Position numbers and translations under genes: made by a program
Shown here: piece after piece, positions 26,688 through 34,881 of the stretch
Position numbering within the stretch: position 1 is the first letter of the stretch
Layout: each line of letters begins with the position of its first letter
The notes under the pieces: generated by a model
Database searches by the model: none
Told to the model about the DNA's origin: nothing
What the model saw: the letters and a program-made list of their open reading frames with translations, nothing else
From: Gemmatimonadota bacterium
GTDB taxonomy: Bacteria; JAAXHH01
DNA: 45,298 nt
Direction of reading: 5' to 3'
Assembly (NCBI GenBank): GCA_026702745.1
Contig: JAPPBT010000021.1
Coordinates: forward strand, 1 to 45,298

Positions 26688-27701
26688 ATGAAAATTGCAA
26701 TGCTTTACGGCCCCAGAGACTTGCGCATGGAAGACCATGCCCTGGACACGGATAATCTCGGGCCCCACGACCTGTGGGTAGAGACCGTCATATCGGCGCT
26801 CAAGATCGGGACGGACCGTGGTAACTACGAAGGCGCGGAGCAGGTGCCCGGAGCACCGGATTTTCCGCGCTGGGTCGGCGACAGCAACCTGGGCGTGATC
26901 CGCGGCGTGGGAGCCGCCGTCGAGGATTTCGCCGTGGGTGACCGGGTCATCTCCCGGTACCCCCACCAGTCCGAGTTCATCGCGAAGGACGATGAAATGT
27001 TCGTGAAGGTCCCCGCCGGCGTGCATGACGAGGACGCGGTATACGGCCACCTGTACACGCTCAGCGCCCTGTGCTACTACAAGTCGCAGTTCCAGCCCGG
27101 CGAGAACGTGGCGGTCGTGGGACTGGGCGTCTTAGGACTCGGCGCCGTGGGACTCGGCCCCTGCCTCGGTGCGCGGACGATCGGTATCGCGAACAGCCCG
27201 GTGCGCATGGAAATGGCCGCACGCATGGGGGCGGACGCGACCTTCATGCACGACGATCCCGATCTCGCCGATAAACTGGACGAATTCACCCACGGCGATG
27301 GCGTCGACCTGGTCATACTCACGGCCAATCCATGGCCAGCGTTGCGGACATCCTGCCAGATCGTGCGCGACAACGGGCGGGTCGGCATCGTGGCCCTGCC
27401 GGGCCGGGGCGAACCGCCGCTCGATTTCAATCCCCTGGACATGGAATGGTTCTATGCCAAGGGGATCTCCCTGATCGCGATCAATGGGCGGGCCGGCTAC
27501 CTGTTCCCGCCCGAACGGGGCGACCGGAGGGAATGGTCCGCCATGTGCCGCTTCACGCTGGACCTGATGCGCGAGGGCAAGCTGGAACCGAAGCGCCTGA
27601 TTACCCACCGGATGCACTACACTCAGATAAACGAAGCCTACGAGATGATATTCAGGCGTGAAAAGAACATGATGGGTGTCGTCTTCAACTGGAAGGACTG
27701 A
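26688..27701 (+). CDS. MDR-family dehydrogenase without zinc ligands
   Basis: A 337-aa medium-chain dehydrogenase/reductase. The Rossmann motif VVGLGVLGLGAV is intact. The catalytic zinc positions are not: where zinc enzymes have C-G-T/S-D, this one reads SALKIGTDRG, the GHE motif is missing around SNLGVIRGVG, and there is no structural Cys cluster. It is therefore probably a zinc-free oxidoreductase, like quinone reductases or some bacteriochlorophyllide/sugar dehydrogenase relatives. It lies 14 bases after the DUF362 gene and 3 bases before the PhyH gene. Confidence 0.85.
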   Translation: MKIAMLYGPRDLRMEDHALDTDNLGPHDLWVETVISALKIGTDRGNYEGAEQVPGAPDFPRWVGDSNLGVIRGVGAAVEDFAVGDRVISRYPHQSEFIAKDDEMFVKVPAGVHDEDAVYGHLYTLSALCYYKSQFQPGENVAVVGLGVLGLGAVGLGPCLGARTIGIANSPVRMEMAARMGADATFMHDDPDLADKLDEFTHGDGVDLVILTANPWPALRTSCQIVRDNGRVGIVALPGRGEPPLDFNPLDMEWFYAKGISLIAINGRAGYLFPPERGDRREWSAMCRFTLDLMREGKLEPKRLITHRMHYTQINEAYEMIFRREKNMMGVVFNWKD

Positions 27702-27704
27702 AAC

Positions 27705-28502
27705 ATGACCACCGAGACGCGGTTGTCAGCAGCACAGAAAACGGCCTTTGACCGGGACGGCTACTTCATCGCGGAGGCATTCCTGTCCGAGGACGAAGTC
27801 GATACCATCCGTCGCGAGATCACGGCGATCGTGGACCGTTACCCGGACGTTCCGGAGGAACTGGTGCAGATCGAGCCGGCCGTACGCCGTGGTGCCGTAA
27901 CGCCCGAATCCACGGAGCTGGGCGTGAGGAAGTTGTTCCGGATGACCCGCCACAGCGAGCTGTTCCACGCCCTGGCCCTCCATCCCAAGATGGCAGGGAT
28001 CGCCGTCGAACTGATCGGACCTGACGTATCCCTGTTTCAGAGCATGCTGCTGATGAAGCCGCCCCGGTTCGGAGGCCAGAAGGTCTGGCACCAGGACAAC
28101 GCCTACTTCCGCCTGGAACCCAACGATGTATTCGGATTCTGGATCGCGCTGGACGACGCCGACGTGGCGAACGGATGCATGCACGTCATTCCGGGGTCGC
28201 ACCGCGCGGGGATCGGAGACCACGGGGGTGTGGCGGACGATTACGGGTTGTCCTCGGCCCCCACGGCGGATGACGCGGTGGCCTGTGTCATGAAGTCAGG
28301 GGACGCCCTCGTGTTCCATGGCGAGACCTACCACTACACGCCGCCGAATACGTCCGACCGCCGCCGAAGGGCGCTCCAGTACCACTACGCTTCCACACAC
28401 TGCCGATCTTCGAAAGACAGTCCGTTCAAGTCCACTGAGCCCGAGGTGATCGTGGCGGGGGCAGGGGCGAGGGCGGCACCGGATGTCGCCCGGTCCGCCT
28501 AG
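27705..28502 (+). CDS. Phytanoyl-CoA dioxygenase (PhyH)-family oxygenase, copy A
   Basis: A 265-aa Fe(II)/2-oxoglutarate oxygenase. The iron triad is H129-x-D131 in WHQDN and a distal His, most likely H210 in HYTPPN; IPGSHR is the usual segment between. It starts 3 bases after the MDR gene and ends with TAG 18 bases before the convergent permease gene. Members hydroxylate small acids or natural-product-like substrates; the substrate here is unknown. Confidence 0.92.
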   Translation: MTTETRLSAAQKTAFDRDGYFIAEAFLSEDEVDTIRREITAIVDRYPDVPEELVQIEPAVRRGAVTPESTELGVRKLFRMTRHSELFHALALHPKMAGIAVELIGPDVSLFQSMLLMKPPRFGGQKVWHQDNAYFRLEPNDVFGFWIALDDADVANGCMHVIPGSHRAGIGDHGGVADDYGLSSAPTADDAVACVMKSGDALVFHGETYHYTPPNTSDRRRRALQYHYASTHCRSSKDSPFKSTEPEVIVAGAGARAAPDVARSA

Positions 28503-28520
28503 TGGAAGCGGCGCTTCGGC

Positions 28521-30281
28521 TTACGATGCGCCGGCCATCGGCGGCCGCACGTCCACCTGAAGGGTGACAATATCGGTATCGTGGTATTGCTGGTGGTGCA
28601 CCGACGAAGCGTAGTGCCTTAAGAGACGGAGTGATATTTCCAATTCCTCCGGCGTCTCCACGGCTCTTTCGTCCCCAAGCAGCTCGATCCTGTCCTGCAG
28701 GTTCCCCTCGCCGGTCGCCGCGACCAGTTCGAGGACCGCGCTTTCGCCCTCACGGTGCGCGACCAGGAGCAGCCGCCGGGGCTGGCTTTGCTCACCGTCC
28801 CGCGGAATCAGCGCCAACAGTGTTTCTTCGCTCGCGGCCATGAGCCGGTCCGCCGTCCCCTTGTCCCAGCCCTGGCGGCTGGCAAATCCTTCAAGAAACT
28901 CACGGATCTTCGGCAGCGCCGCAGGATCGAAATCCGACTCCATCCGGTGACGACGGGGAGATGTGATCTCCAGGAAAAGCGTCATGAGTATGGCGGCCAG
29001 TCCGCCGGCCGTCATGCCGTTCTGCAGGAGGCCGCCTGCGAAATCGGAGACCAGCGCCGGGAAGATCGCGTCATTCTGAAAACCGACGCCGATCCAGAAT
29101 CCTACGCCCACGACCAGCCCCTTCCGGTAGTCGATCCCATCCTGCAGCACCAGCTTCATGCCGATGACGAACAGCATGGAAAGCAGAACGATCAGAAAAC
29201 CGCCGGCAACGGGGTCCGGAATGGCGAGGACGACCGCCAGGAACTTCGGGATAAACGCGACCAGGATGAAGGCCAGCCCCACGACCACCCCGACCATGCG
29301 GGAAGCCACGCCGGTCAACTCGGTCACCGCGATACTCGAGGAATAGGTCGTATTGGGCACCGTGCCCATGAGACCGGACAGCAGGTTGCCCAGACCGTCC
29401 GCGGCCACGGCGCCTTGCACGGCACGGTAATCCACCGCCCGCGGCCTGCGCCAGGAAACGCGCTGTATCGCAACCGAATCGCCGATGGTCTCCACGGCGC
29501 CGACCAGCGTTACGAACATGAAGGCGGGCAGCAGCGCCCAGAAGGCGGGACCGAAAGAGATATCGATGCCCGGCCAACTCCCGTCCGGTAGACCCAGCCA
29601 GGAAGCGGCGGCTACCCGTTCGGCATCGTACAAACCGAAATATCCACCCACGATGGACCCCGCTGCGACGCCGATCACGGGCGCCCAGAGGCGCAGCGAA
29701 GACCTCGCCTTCAATGCGATGCCGAGGGTGACCAGTACGGTGGCCACGGCCGTGACTGCCGCGGACGAGGACGGCATGCCTTCAGGCACCCTGTTCAGCA
29801 TGTTGAACGCGATGGGCATCACGGTGACCGAAATCAGCATGATGACCGTCCCTGAGACCGCGGGCGTCAGTATCCTTCGAAGCAGGGAAAGGCGGGCAGA
29901 CAGCAGGAACTGAAAAAGCGAGGAGATGATGATGAGCGTCGCCATCAGCGCGGGACCGCCTTGCGCGAGCGCCCCGATGCAGACCGCGATAAAGCTGCCC
30001 GACGTTCCCATCATCAGTACGTAGCCCGCGCCGATGCGGCCGACTCGAATGGCCTGAATGATCGTGGTCGTGCCGCTGATCGCCGCCGCGGCGAACACCC
30101 CCCAGGTCAGGAAGGACTCGCTTGCGCCCCCGGCCCGGCTCACGATGGCCACGGTCAGGACCACGCCACCAATCGTAAGCAGGGCGATCTGGAGTCCGAG
30201 GCCGATGGTCAGGAGAAGCGGTGGACGTTCGTCTGCTTCATAGCGTACGCTTGACTGGCGGGCTGAAACATCCGTGGTCAT
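28521..30281 (-). CDS. NCS2-type xanthine/uracil permease with extra C-terminal domain, copy 1
   Basis: A 586-aa protein. Residues about 20-445 form a nucleobase/ascorbate transporter of 12-14 segments, with PNTTYSSSIAVTELTGVASR as the family signature. Substrate-site positions differ from UraA: the TM1 Q-H pair is Q31-I32, the TM8 glutamate is E264, and the TM10 Glu of Y-G-E-N is S315. Residues about 455-578 form a soluble tail not found in standard NCS2 proteins. Its LMAASEETLLAL helix, central beta-rich part and ISLRLLRHYASSVHHQQY end look remotely like RsbW-type GHKL ATPase domains. A good promoter precedes the gene. Copy 2 lies directly upstream. Confidence 0.85.
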   Translation of the reverse strand: MTTDVSARQSSVRYEADERPPLLLTIGLGLQIALLTIGGVVLTVAIVSRAGGASESFLTWGVFAAAAISGTTTIIQAIRVGRIGAGYVLMMGTSGSFIAVCIGALAQGGPALMATLIIISSLFQFLLSARLSLLRRILTPAVSGTVIMLISVTVMPIAFNMLNRVPEGMPSSSAAVTAVATVLVTLGIALKARSSLRLWAPVIGVAAGSIVGGYFGLYDAERVAAASWLGLPDGSWPGIDISFGPAFWALLPAFMFVTLVGAVETIGDSVAIQRVSWRRPRAVDYRAVQGAVAADGLGNLLSGLMGTVPNTTYSSSIAVTELTGVASRMVGVVVGLAFILVAFIPKFLAVVLAIPDPVAGGFLIVLLSMLFVIGMKLVLQDGIDYRKGLVVGVGFWIGVGFQNDAIFPALVSDFAGGLLQNGMTAGGLAAILMTLFLEITSPRRHRMESDFDPAALPKIREFLEGFASRQGWDKGTADRLMAASEETLLALIPRDGEQSQPRRLLLVAHREGESAVLELVAATGEGNLQDRIELLGDERAVETPEELEISLRLLRHYASSVHHQQYHDTDIVTLQVDVRPPMAGAS

Positions 30282-30391
30282 GCAGGGTCCTGTTCAGATT
30301 CAGTGCTACACCTTGTAGCAGGGACTTGGATCGGTCTGCCGACCGAGGAATGGGAATGCTCACGTGCACTGGAATTACGCACAGGATTAGC

Positions 30392-30419
30392 AAAATAAAG
30401 GTACGTGCCAGCGAGTCAA
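30392..30419 (-). promoter_or_regulatory. Predicted sigma70-type promoter for NCS2 copy 1
   Basis: On the minus strand TTGACT (30419-30414) is followed after 16 bases by TATTTT (30397-30392). The site lies in the 191-base gap between the two permease genes and would give copy 1 its own transcript. Confidence 0.5.
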
Positions 30420-30472
30420 GGCATTCCAAAGGCGCAATATCCGGGGAATCACAGGGCGTGCCAATAAATCTG

Positions 30473-32239
30473 CTATTGACGTGATGCGGCGGAATACGGT
30501 TGCCGGACATCGACCTGGAGTGTGATGATATCCGTATCGTGGTATTGCTGGTGGCGGACCGAAGTAGCGAAATGCCTCAGGAGGCGCAGCGAAACCTCCA
30601 TTTCTTCCGGTGTTTCCACGGCTCGCGCGTCACCGAGCAACTCGATCCGGTCCTGGAGGTTGCCTTCGCCGGTTGCCGCGACGAGTTCCAGGATCGCCCG
30701 GTCGTCCTCACGGCGTACGACCAGGAGCAGCCGTCGGCGCTGGCCGGTCTCGCTTTCCCGTGGACTCAGCGTCAACAGCGTTTCCTCGCTGGCGGCCACG
30801 AGCCGGTCCGCCGTCCCCTTGTCCCAGCCCTGCCGGGTGGCGAATGCCTCGAGAAAAGCCCGAATCTTCGGCAGCGCGGCGGTACCGAGGGCGGTCTCCA
30901 TCCGGTACCGTCGGGGAGCGGCCAGTTCCAGAAACAGCGTCATCAGGATCGCCGCAAGTCCGCCTGAAGTCATCCCGTTCCGCAGGAAACCGCCCGCGAA
31001 GTCGGCCACCAGCGCGGGATAAATCGCGTCGTTCTGGAAACCCACGCCGATCCAGAAGCCCACCCCGACGACCAGCCCCTTTCGGTAGTCGATCCCGTCC
31101 TGCACGACCAGCTTCATGCCGATGAGGAAGAGGATGGCCAGCAGCACGAGCAGGAAACTGCCGACGACCGGATTCGGAATGGCGAGGACCACCGCCGGGA
31201 CCTTCGGCACAAACGCGACGAGGATGTAGATCACCCCCACGACCACCCCGACCATGCGGGAGGCCACACCGGTCAGTTCCGTCACCGCGATGCTCGAGGA
31301 GTAGGTGGTATTGGGTATGGTGCCCAGCAGGCCGGAAAGGAAATTACCCGTACCGTCCGCGGCCAGGGCGCCCTGCACCGCCCGATAGTCCACGGCCCGG
31401 GACCGGCGCCACGATATGCGCTGGATCGCGACCGAGTCACCGATCGTATCCACGGCGTCCACCAGCGTTACGAACAGGAAAGCGGGCAGTAGCGCCCAGA
31501 AGGCCGTACCGAAGGAGAGATCGATACCCGGCCAGTGGCCGTCCGGCAATCCGAGCCAGGGCGCGGCGAGCACGCGCTCCGTATCGTAAAGGCCATAGTA
31601 TCCGCCGACGATGGATCCCGTGACCATGCCGATCACCGGCGCCCACAGCCTCAGCGACGACTTGGCCTTCAATGCGATGAATATGGTCACCAACAGGGTC
31701 GCGAGTACCGTGACGGGTGCGGACGATTCCGGGAATCCTTCGGGAACATCGCCCATCATCCTGAAGACGACGGGCGTGATCGAGACCGGGATCAGCATGA
31801 TAACCGTACCGGTGACGACCGGCGTCAGGACCCGGCGAAGCAAGGAAAGGCGGGCGGAAAGCAGGAACTGGAAGAGCGACGCGACGATGATGAGGGTTGC
31901 CATCAGCGCGGGACCGCCCTCCAGCAGCGCCGAAATGCTGATCGCGATGAAACTGCCCGACGTGCCCATCAGAAGCACATAGCCCGCTCCGACGCGTCCG
32001 ACGCGCAAGACCTGGATGATCGTGGTCGTTCCGGTGATCACCGCGGCGGCGAATACCGCCCATGCAAGATAGTCCTCGCCGGCGCCTCCGGCACGGCTCA
32101 CGATGGCCACTTTCAGGAACACGCTTCCCACGGTAAGCAGGGCGAACTGGAGACCGAGTCCGATGGCCAGGAGAAACGGCGGTCTTTCGTCCGCCTCGTA
32201 TCGAACGCCGGACTGGAGGTTTGTGCTACTGTTGTCCAT
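30473..32239 (-). CDS. NCS2-type permease with extra C-terminal domain, copy 2
   Basis: A 588-aa paralogue of the 28521-30281 protein, similar over the whole length including the C-terminal tail, which again begins near residue 455. It differs at a key site: the TM8 acidic residue is D264 in place of E264, while Q31-F32 and S315 match the pattern of copy 1. The tail has VAASEETLLTL and VSLRLLRHFATSVRHQQY. It starts 6 bases after the stop of a PhyH gene, so these two are probably co-transcribed. The pair arose by tandem duplication followed by clear divergence. Confidence 0.85.
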   Translation of the reverse strand: MDNSSTNLQSGVRYEADERPPFLLAIGLGLQFALLTVGSVFLKVAIVSRAGGAGEDYLAWAVFAAAVITGTTTIIQVLRVGRVGAGYVLLMGTSGSFIAISISALLEGGPALMATLIIVASLFQFLLSARLSLLRRVLTPVVTGTVIMLIPVSITPVVFRMMGDVPEGFPESSAPVTVLATLLVTIFIALKAKSSLRLWAPVIGMVTGSIVGGYYGLYDTERVLAAPWLGLPDGHWPGIDLSFGTAFWALLPAFLFVTLVDAVDTIGDSVAIQRISWRRSRAVDYRAVQGALAADGTGNFLSGLLGTIPNTTYSSSIAVTELTGVASRMVGVVVGVIYILVAFVPKVPAVVLAIPNPVVGSFLLVLLAILFLIGMKLVVQDGIDYRKGLVVGVGFWIGVGFQNDAIYPALVADFAGGFLRNGMTSGGLAAILMTLFLELAAPRRYRMETALGTAALPKIRAFLEAFATRQGWDKGTADRLVAASEETLLTLSPRESETGQRRRLLLVVRREDDRAILELVAATGEGNLQDRIELLGDARAVETPEEMEVSLRLLRHFATSVRHQQYHDTDIITLQVDVRQPYSAASRQ

Positions 32240-32245
32240 GGACCT

Positions 32246-33079
32246 TTATACCCGTTCGAACAACCGCTGCCATGCCCCGTGTCCGGTGGCGACCTTCTCC
32301 GGATGCGACCGGCTACGGGCGATAAAGCCCGGAACCTGGTCCCTTCCCGTGGGCTTTCGCCAGTCGCTGTACCGGATATCAAGGCTCCATCGTATGTGAT
32401 CCGAGAAATTCGGCGCGGATCGGTGCACCGTGGTGTGCTGCAAGAGGAGCACGCCGCCCTGGGGAATGGGACAGGATACCCGCTCGCCGGCGGGCAAGGC
32501 GCCTGGTACGATATTCTCCGGTGAGTCCTCGAAGGGCAGCCGTTCACTGCGGTGACTGCCGCGGATGACCTCCAGGCAGCCGTTGCGTTCGTCCGTATCC
32601 ACCAGCGGCAGCCAGAAATTGACCATGAAAGTCTGTATCACGTCCGGTTCCAGGAACCCGATGTCCTGGTGCCAGTTCACGACCGACGTCCTGTCCGGAA
32701 GCTTGGCCCGGGAGTTGAACTGGGGATGGACGAGGATCTCCGGGCCGATGAGGGATTCGACCACGTCCAGGATCTCGGGCAGGGTCATGACATGAAACAT
32801 GCCCGCGGTCTTACGCTTTCCCAGGACGGCCTCGTGCAATTCCCCGCACTGGCCATCCATGGCCTCATGGATCCGGTATAGTCTCCGTTCGAAGGGCTCG
32901 TCCGCAAACCGTTCCGAAAGCCTCCCTTCCGCGTGGAACCGCTCCGCCCAGGTATCGACGACCTCGTTCAATTCCGCGATCAAGGGATCGAGCGAAGTGG
33001 GGTCGAACAGCCTTTCAATCGGCAGGAAGCCGTCTTCAAGATACTGATTGATCTGGTGGTCCGTCAGACCGCTCGCCAT
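32246..33079 (-). CDS. PhyH-family oxygenase, copy B
   Basis: A 277-aa Fe(II)/2-oxoglutarate oxygenase. The triad is H137-x-D139 in NWHQD and H219 in VHRSAPN; the 2-oxoglutarate-binding Arg lies in the HIRWSLD segment. I prefer ATG 33079, which has GAGG 9 bases upstream; the in-frame ATG at 33088 directly follows GAGG with no spacing. It precedes the NCS2 copy 2 gene by 6 bases, so the transporter may import its substrate or a related compound. Confidence 0.9.
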   Translation of the reverse strand: MASGLTDHQINQYLEDGFLPIERLFDPTSLDPLIAELNEVVDTWAERFHAEGRLSERFADEPFERRLYRIHEAMDGQCGELHEAVLGKRKTAGMFHVMTLPEILDVVESLIGPEILVHPQFNSRAKLPDRTSVVNWHQDIGFLEPDVIQTFMVNFWLPLVDTDERNGCLEVIRGSHRSERLPFEDSPENIVPGALPAGERVSCPIPQGGVLLLQHTTVHRSAPNFSDHIRWSLDIRYSDWRKPTGRDQVPGFIARSRSHPEKVATGHGAWQRLFERV

Positions 33080-33128
33080 GACATGCATCCTCGAAGTGGC
33101 GGGACCAGGTTAGGTCCGGTTAAGTCCA

Positions 33129-33157
33129 TTGATGGGACAAAACGATATGATTATACT
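33129..33157 (+). promoter_or_regulatory. Overlapping divergent promoters between PhyH-B and amidohydrolase
   Basis: On the plus strand TTGATG (33129-33134) and TATACT (33152-33157) are 17 bases apart and point to the amidohydrolase gene. On the minus strand a perfect TATAAT occupies 33155-33150, pointing to PhyH-B, but its -35 region is poor. The two -10 elements overlap, so the promoters would exclude each other. Confidence 0.5.
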
Positions 33158-33236
33158 TTGCAAATGTCAATGACTTGGGCGCTGAACGGTATCGGGGACC
33201 GTAGCGTCCTGTTGAAACTGAAATCGGAGGATTTTC

Positions 33237-34463
33237 ATGGCTTTCGACCTGGTGCTGACAGGGGCGACGATCATCGATCCGTCCCAACAGAAGAACGAAA
33301 AAGGCGACGTAGGCATCAGAGACGGCAAAATCGCCGCGGTTTCCGATCATCTCGAGGCCGGCGCAGATACGACCATCGACGTATCGGGCAAGTACCTTAC
33401 GCCCGGCTGGATCGATCTGCACGCCCACGTATACGCCGGCGCCACGACCTTCGGCATCAAGGCCGACGCTCTCTGCCTGGCCACTGGCGTAACCACCATC
33501 GTGGACGCCGGAAGTCCGGGATGGACCAACCTGCGCGGCTTTCTCGAGTTCATCGTCGAACCCTCCCGGACCGAAGTGCTCACCTTCGTCCATATCAGTA
33601 GCATCGGGCTCCTGAATTCCATGCGCGGCGAGATGGAGGACATCAAAAACGCCGATCCCGAGCGTACGGCCCGGGTCATTTCGATGTGGCCGCGGCACTG
33701 TGTCGGCGTCAAGGTCCGGCAGGGGGCTTTCCAGGTGGGAAGCCACGGCGTGGAGCCGCTCCGGAGGGCCGTCGAAGCCGCCGAGATGGCGGACACCCGG
33801 GTAATGGTACACATCGACAAGGGCGTCGCCCTGCCGGATATCCTGGAACTGCTTCGTCCGGGCGATGTGGTGACTCACTGCTACCAGGGCAAGGGAGATC
33901 ATATCCTCGGCGACGACGACCGGGTGATTCCCGAGGTATACGAAGCCAGAGAACGCGGCGTGTTCTTCGACCTTGGACACGGCGCCGGGAGTTTTCATTA
34001 CGGCATCGCCAAAAGGGCGGTCGAACTGGGTTTCCTGTCCGACGTGATCAGTACCGACCTGCACGTCTACAGCCTGAGATCGCCGGTGTACAGTCTTCCT
34101 GAAACGGCATCCAAACTGCTGAACATGGGGCTGGATTTCGAGGAGATCGTCCGCCAGACGACATCAAATCCCGCGGGAGTACTGAACCGATCGGATGATA
34201 TCGGCACGCTGAAGGAGGGAAGCGTCGCCGACATCGCCGTTTTCGACCTGGAAGAAGGTCGTTATACCTTTACCGATGCCCACGGCCGGCAGGAAATCGG
34301 GCCCAGCATGATCACCCCGCATCTTACCGTACGGGCCGGACAGGTGTACTATCCGGACGACGTGAAAGACGAGGTGGTGGAGACGGAGCGCCGCGCCGAA
34401 GAGATGGTGGGGATCACCGGGGTGCCCTACGGGACCATCCGGGACATAAAGAAAGTGCAGTGA
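33237..34463 (+). CDS. COG3964-type metallo-amidohydrolase/deacetylase
   Basis: A 408-aa amidohydrolase-superfamily enzyme with a dihydroorotase-like metal site. Visible ligands are H62-x-H64 in DLHAH, K159 (candidate bridging carboxylated lysine), H192, H214 and D274 in STDLH. The C-terminal GTLKEGSVADIAVFDLE is typical of the superfamily. The family hydrolyses N- or O-acyl groups of small acids. GGAGG is 6 bases before the ATG. The stop is followed by a long purine-rich gap. Confidence 0.9.
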   Translation: MAFDLVLTGATIIDPSQQKNEKGDVGIRDGKIAAVSDHLEAGADTTIDVSGKYLTPGWIDLHAHVYAGATTFGIKADALCLATGVTTIVDAGSPGWTNLRGFLEFIVEPSRTEVLTFVHISSIGLLNSMRGEMEDIKNADPERTARVISMWPRHCVGVKVRQGAFQVGSHGVEPLRRAVEAAEMADTRVMVHIDKGVALPDILELLRPGDVVTHCYQGKGDHILGDDDRVIPEVYEARERGVFFDLGHGAGSFHYGIAKRAVELGFLSDVISTDLHVYSLRSPVYSLPETASKLLNMGLDFEEIVRQTTSNPAGVLNRSDDIGTLKEGSVADIAVFDLEEGRYTFTDAHGRQEIGPSMITPHLTVRAGQVYYPDDVKDEVVETERRAEEMVGITGVPYGTIRDIKKVQ

Positions 34464-34881
34464 GTACGAAAACGACGGCGCTTTTCATGAATTTCTATAT
34501 ATCTCGATACTGCGAATAAGTGTAGTTCGATTAGTACTAATATTATCTGTTTTATTTTATTATATATTGATACGTTCAAAGTTAAGTCGAACAGGACTCA
34601 GGAGATGAGAAAACCCAGACCGGACGGAATGAGGGGAAAAGGGAATGAAGGAGGAAGTGAAAAGGAGCGGATGGCGCGGAAACCGTAAAAACGGGATGGC
34701 CCGGTGAAAACGATAGTACGTTTCGTATTAAAGAAGGATGGGAGACTGGACCTGACCAAAAAATGCACCGGATGAGCAGAGACCGGATGAAAAGAAGGAC
34801 GAAATCGGAATTCGGCCCGATGAAACCAGAACCGAAACCTTTTTCCGACCCACTAACCTATCACGAGGGAGGTTGCCGGCC
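34464..34881 (+). other. 418-base gene-free leader, AT-rich then purine-rich
   Basis: The first 110 bases are strongly AT-rich for this genome. From about 34600 to 34860 the plus strand is very purine-rich, with ACCGGATGA at 34770-34778 and again at 34785-34793. Only tiny open frames occur, for example 27 codons from 34605, and none looks like a gene. GGGAGG at 34867-34872 serves the next gene. It could be a long structured leader, but I recognise no riboswitch. Confidence 0.55.
34530..34541. promoter_or_regulatory. Perfect 12-base palindrome, possible operator
   Basis: ATTAGTACTAAT is its own reverse complement and lies in the AT-rich half of the gap before the enolase-superfamily gene. A palindrome of this size is a plausible dimeric regulator site. 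No regulator gene is adjacent. Confidence 0.35.

Noticed and set aside
34605-34688. 27-codon basic small gene in the purine-rich leader
   Set aside because: GGAG directly abuts the ATG, and the peptide is low-complexity. It is more likely a by-product of purine-rich sequence.
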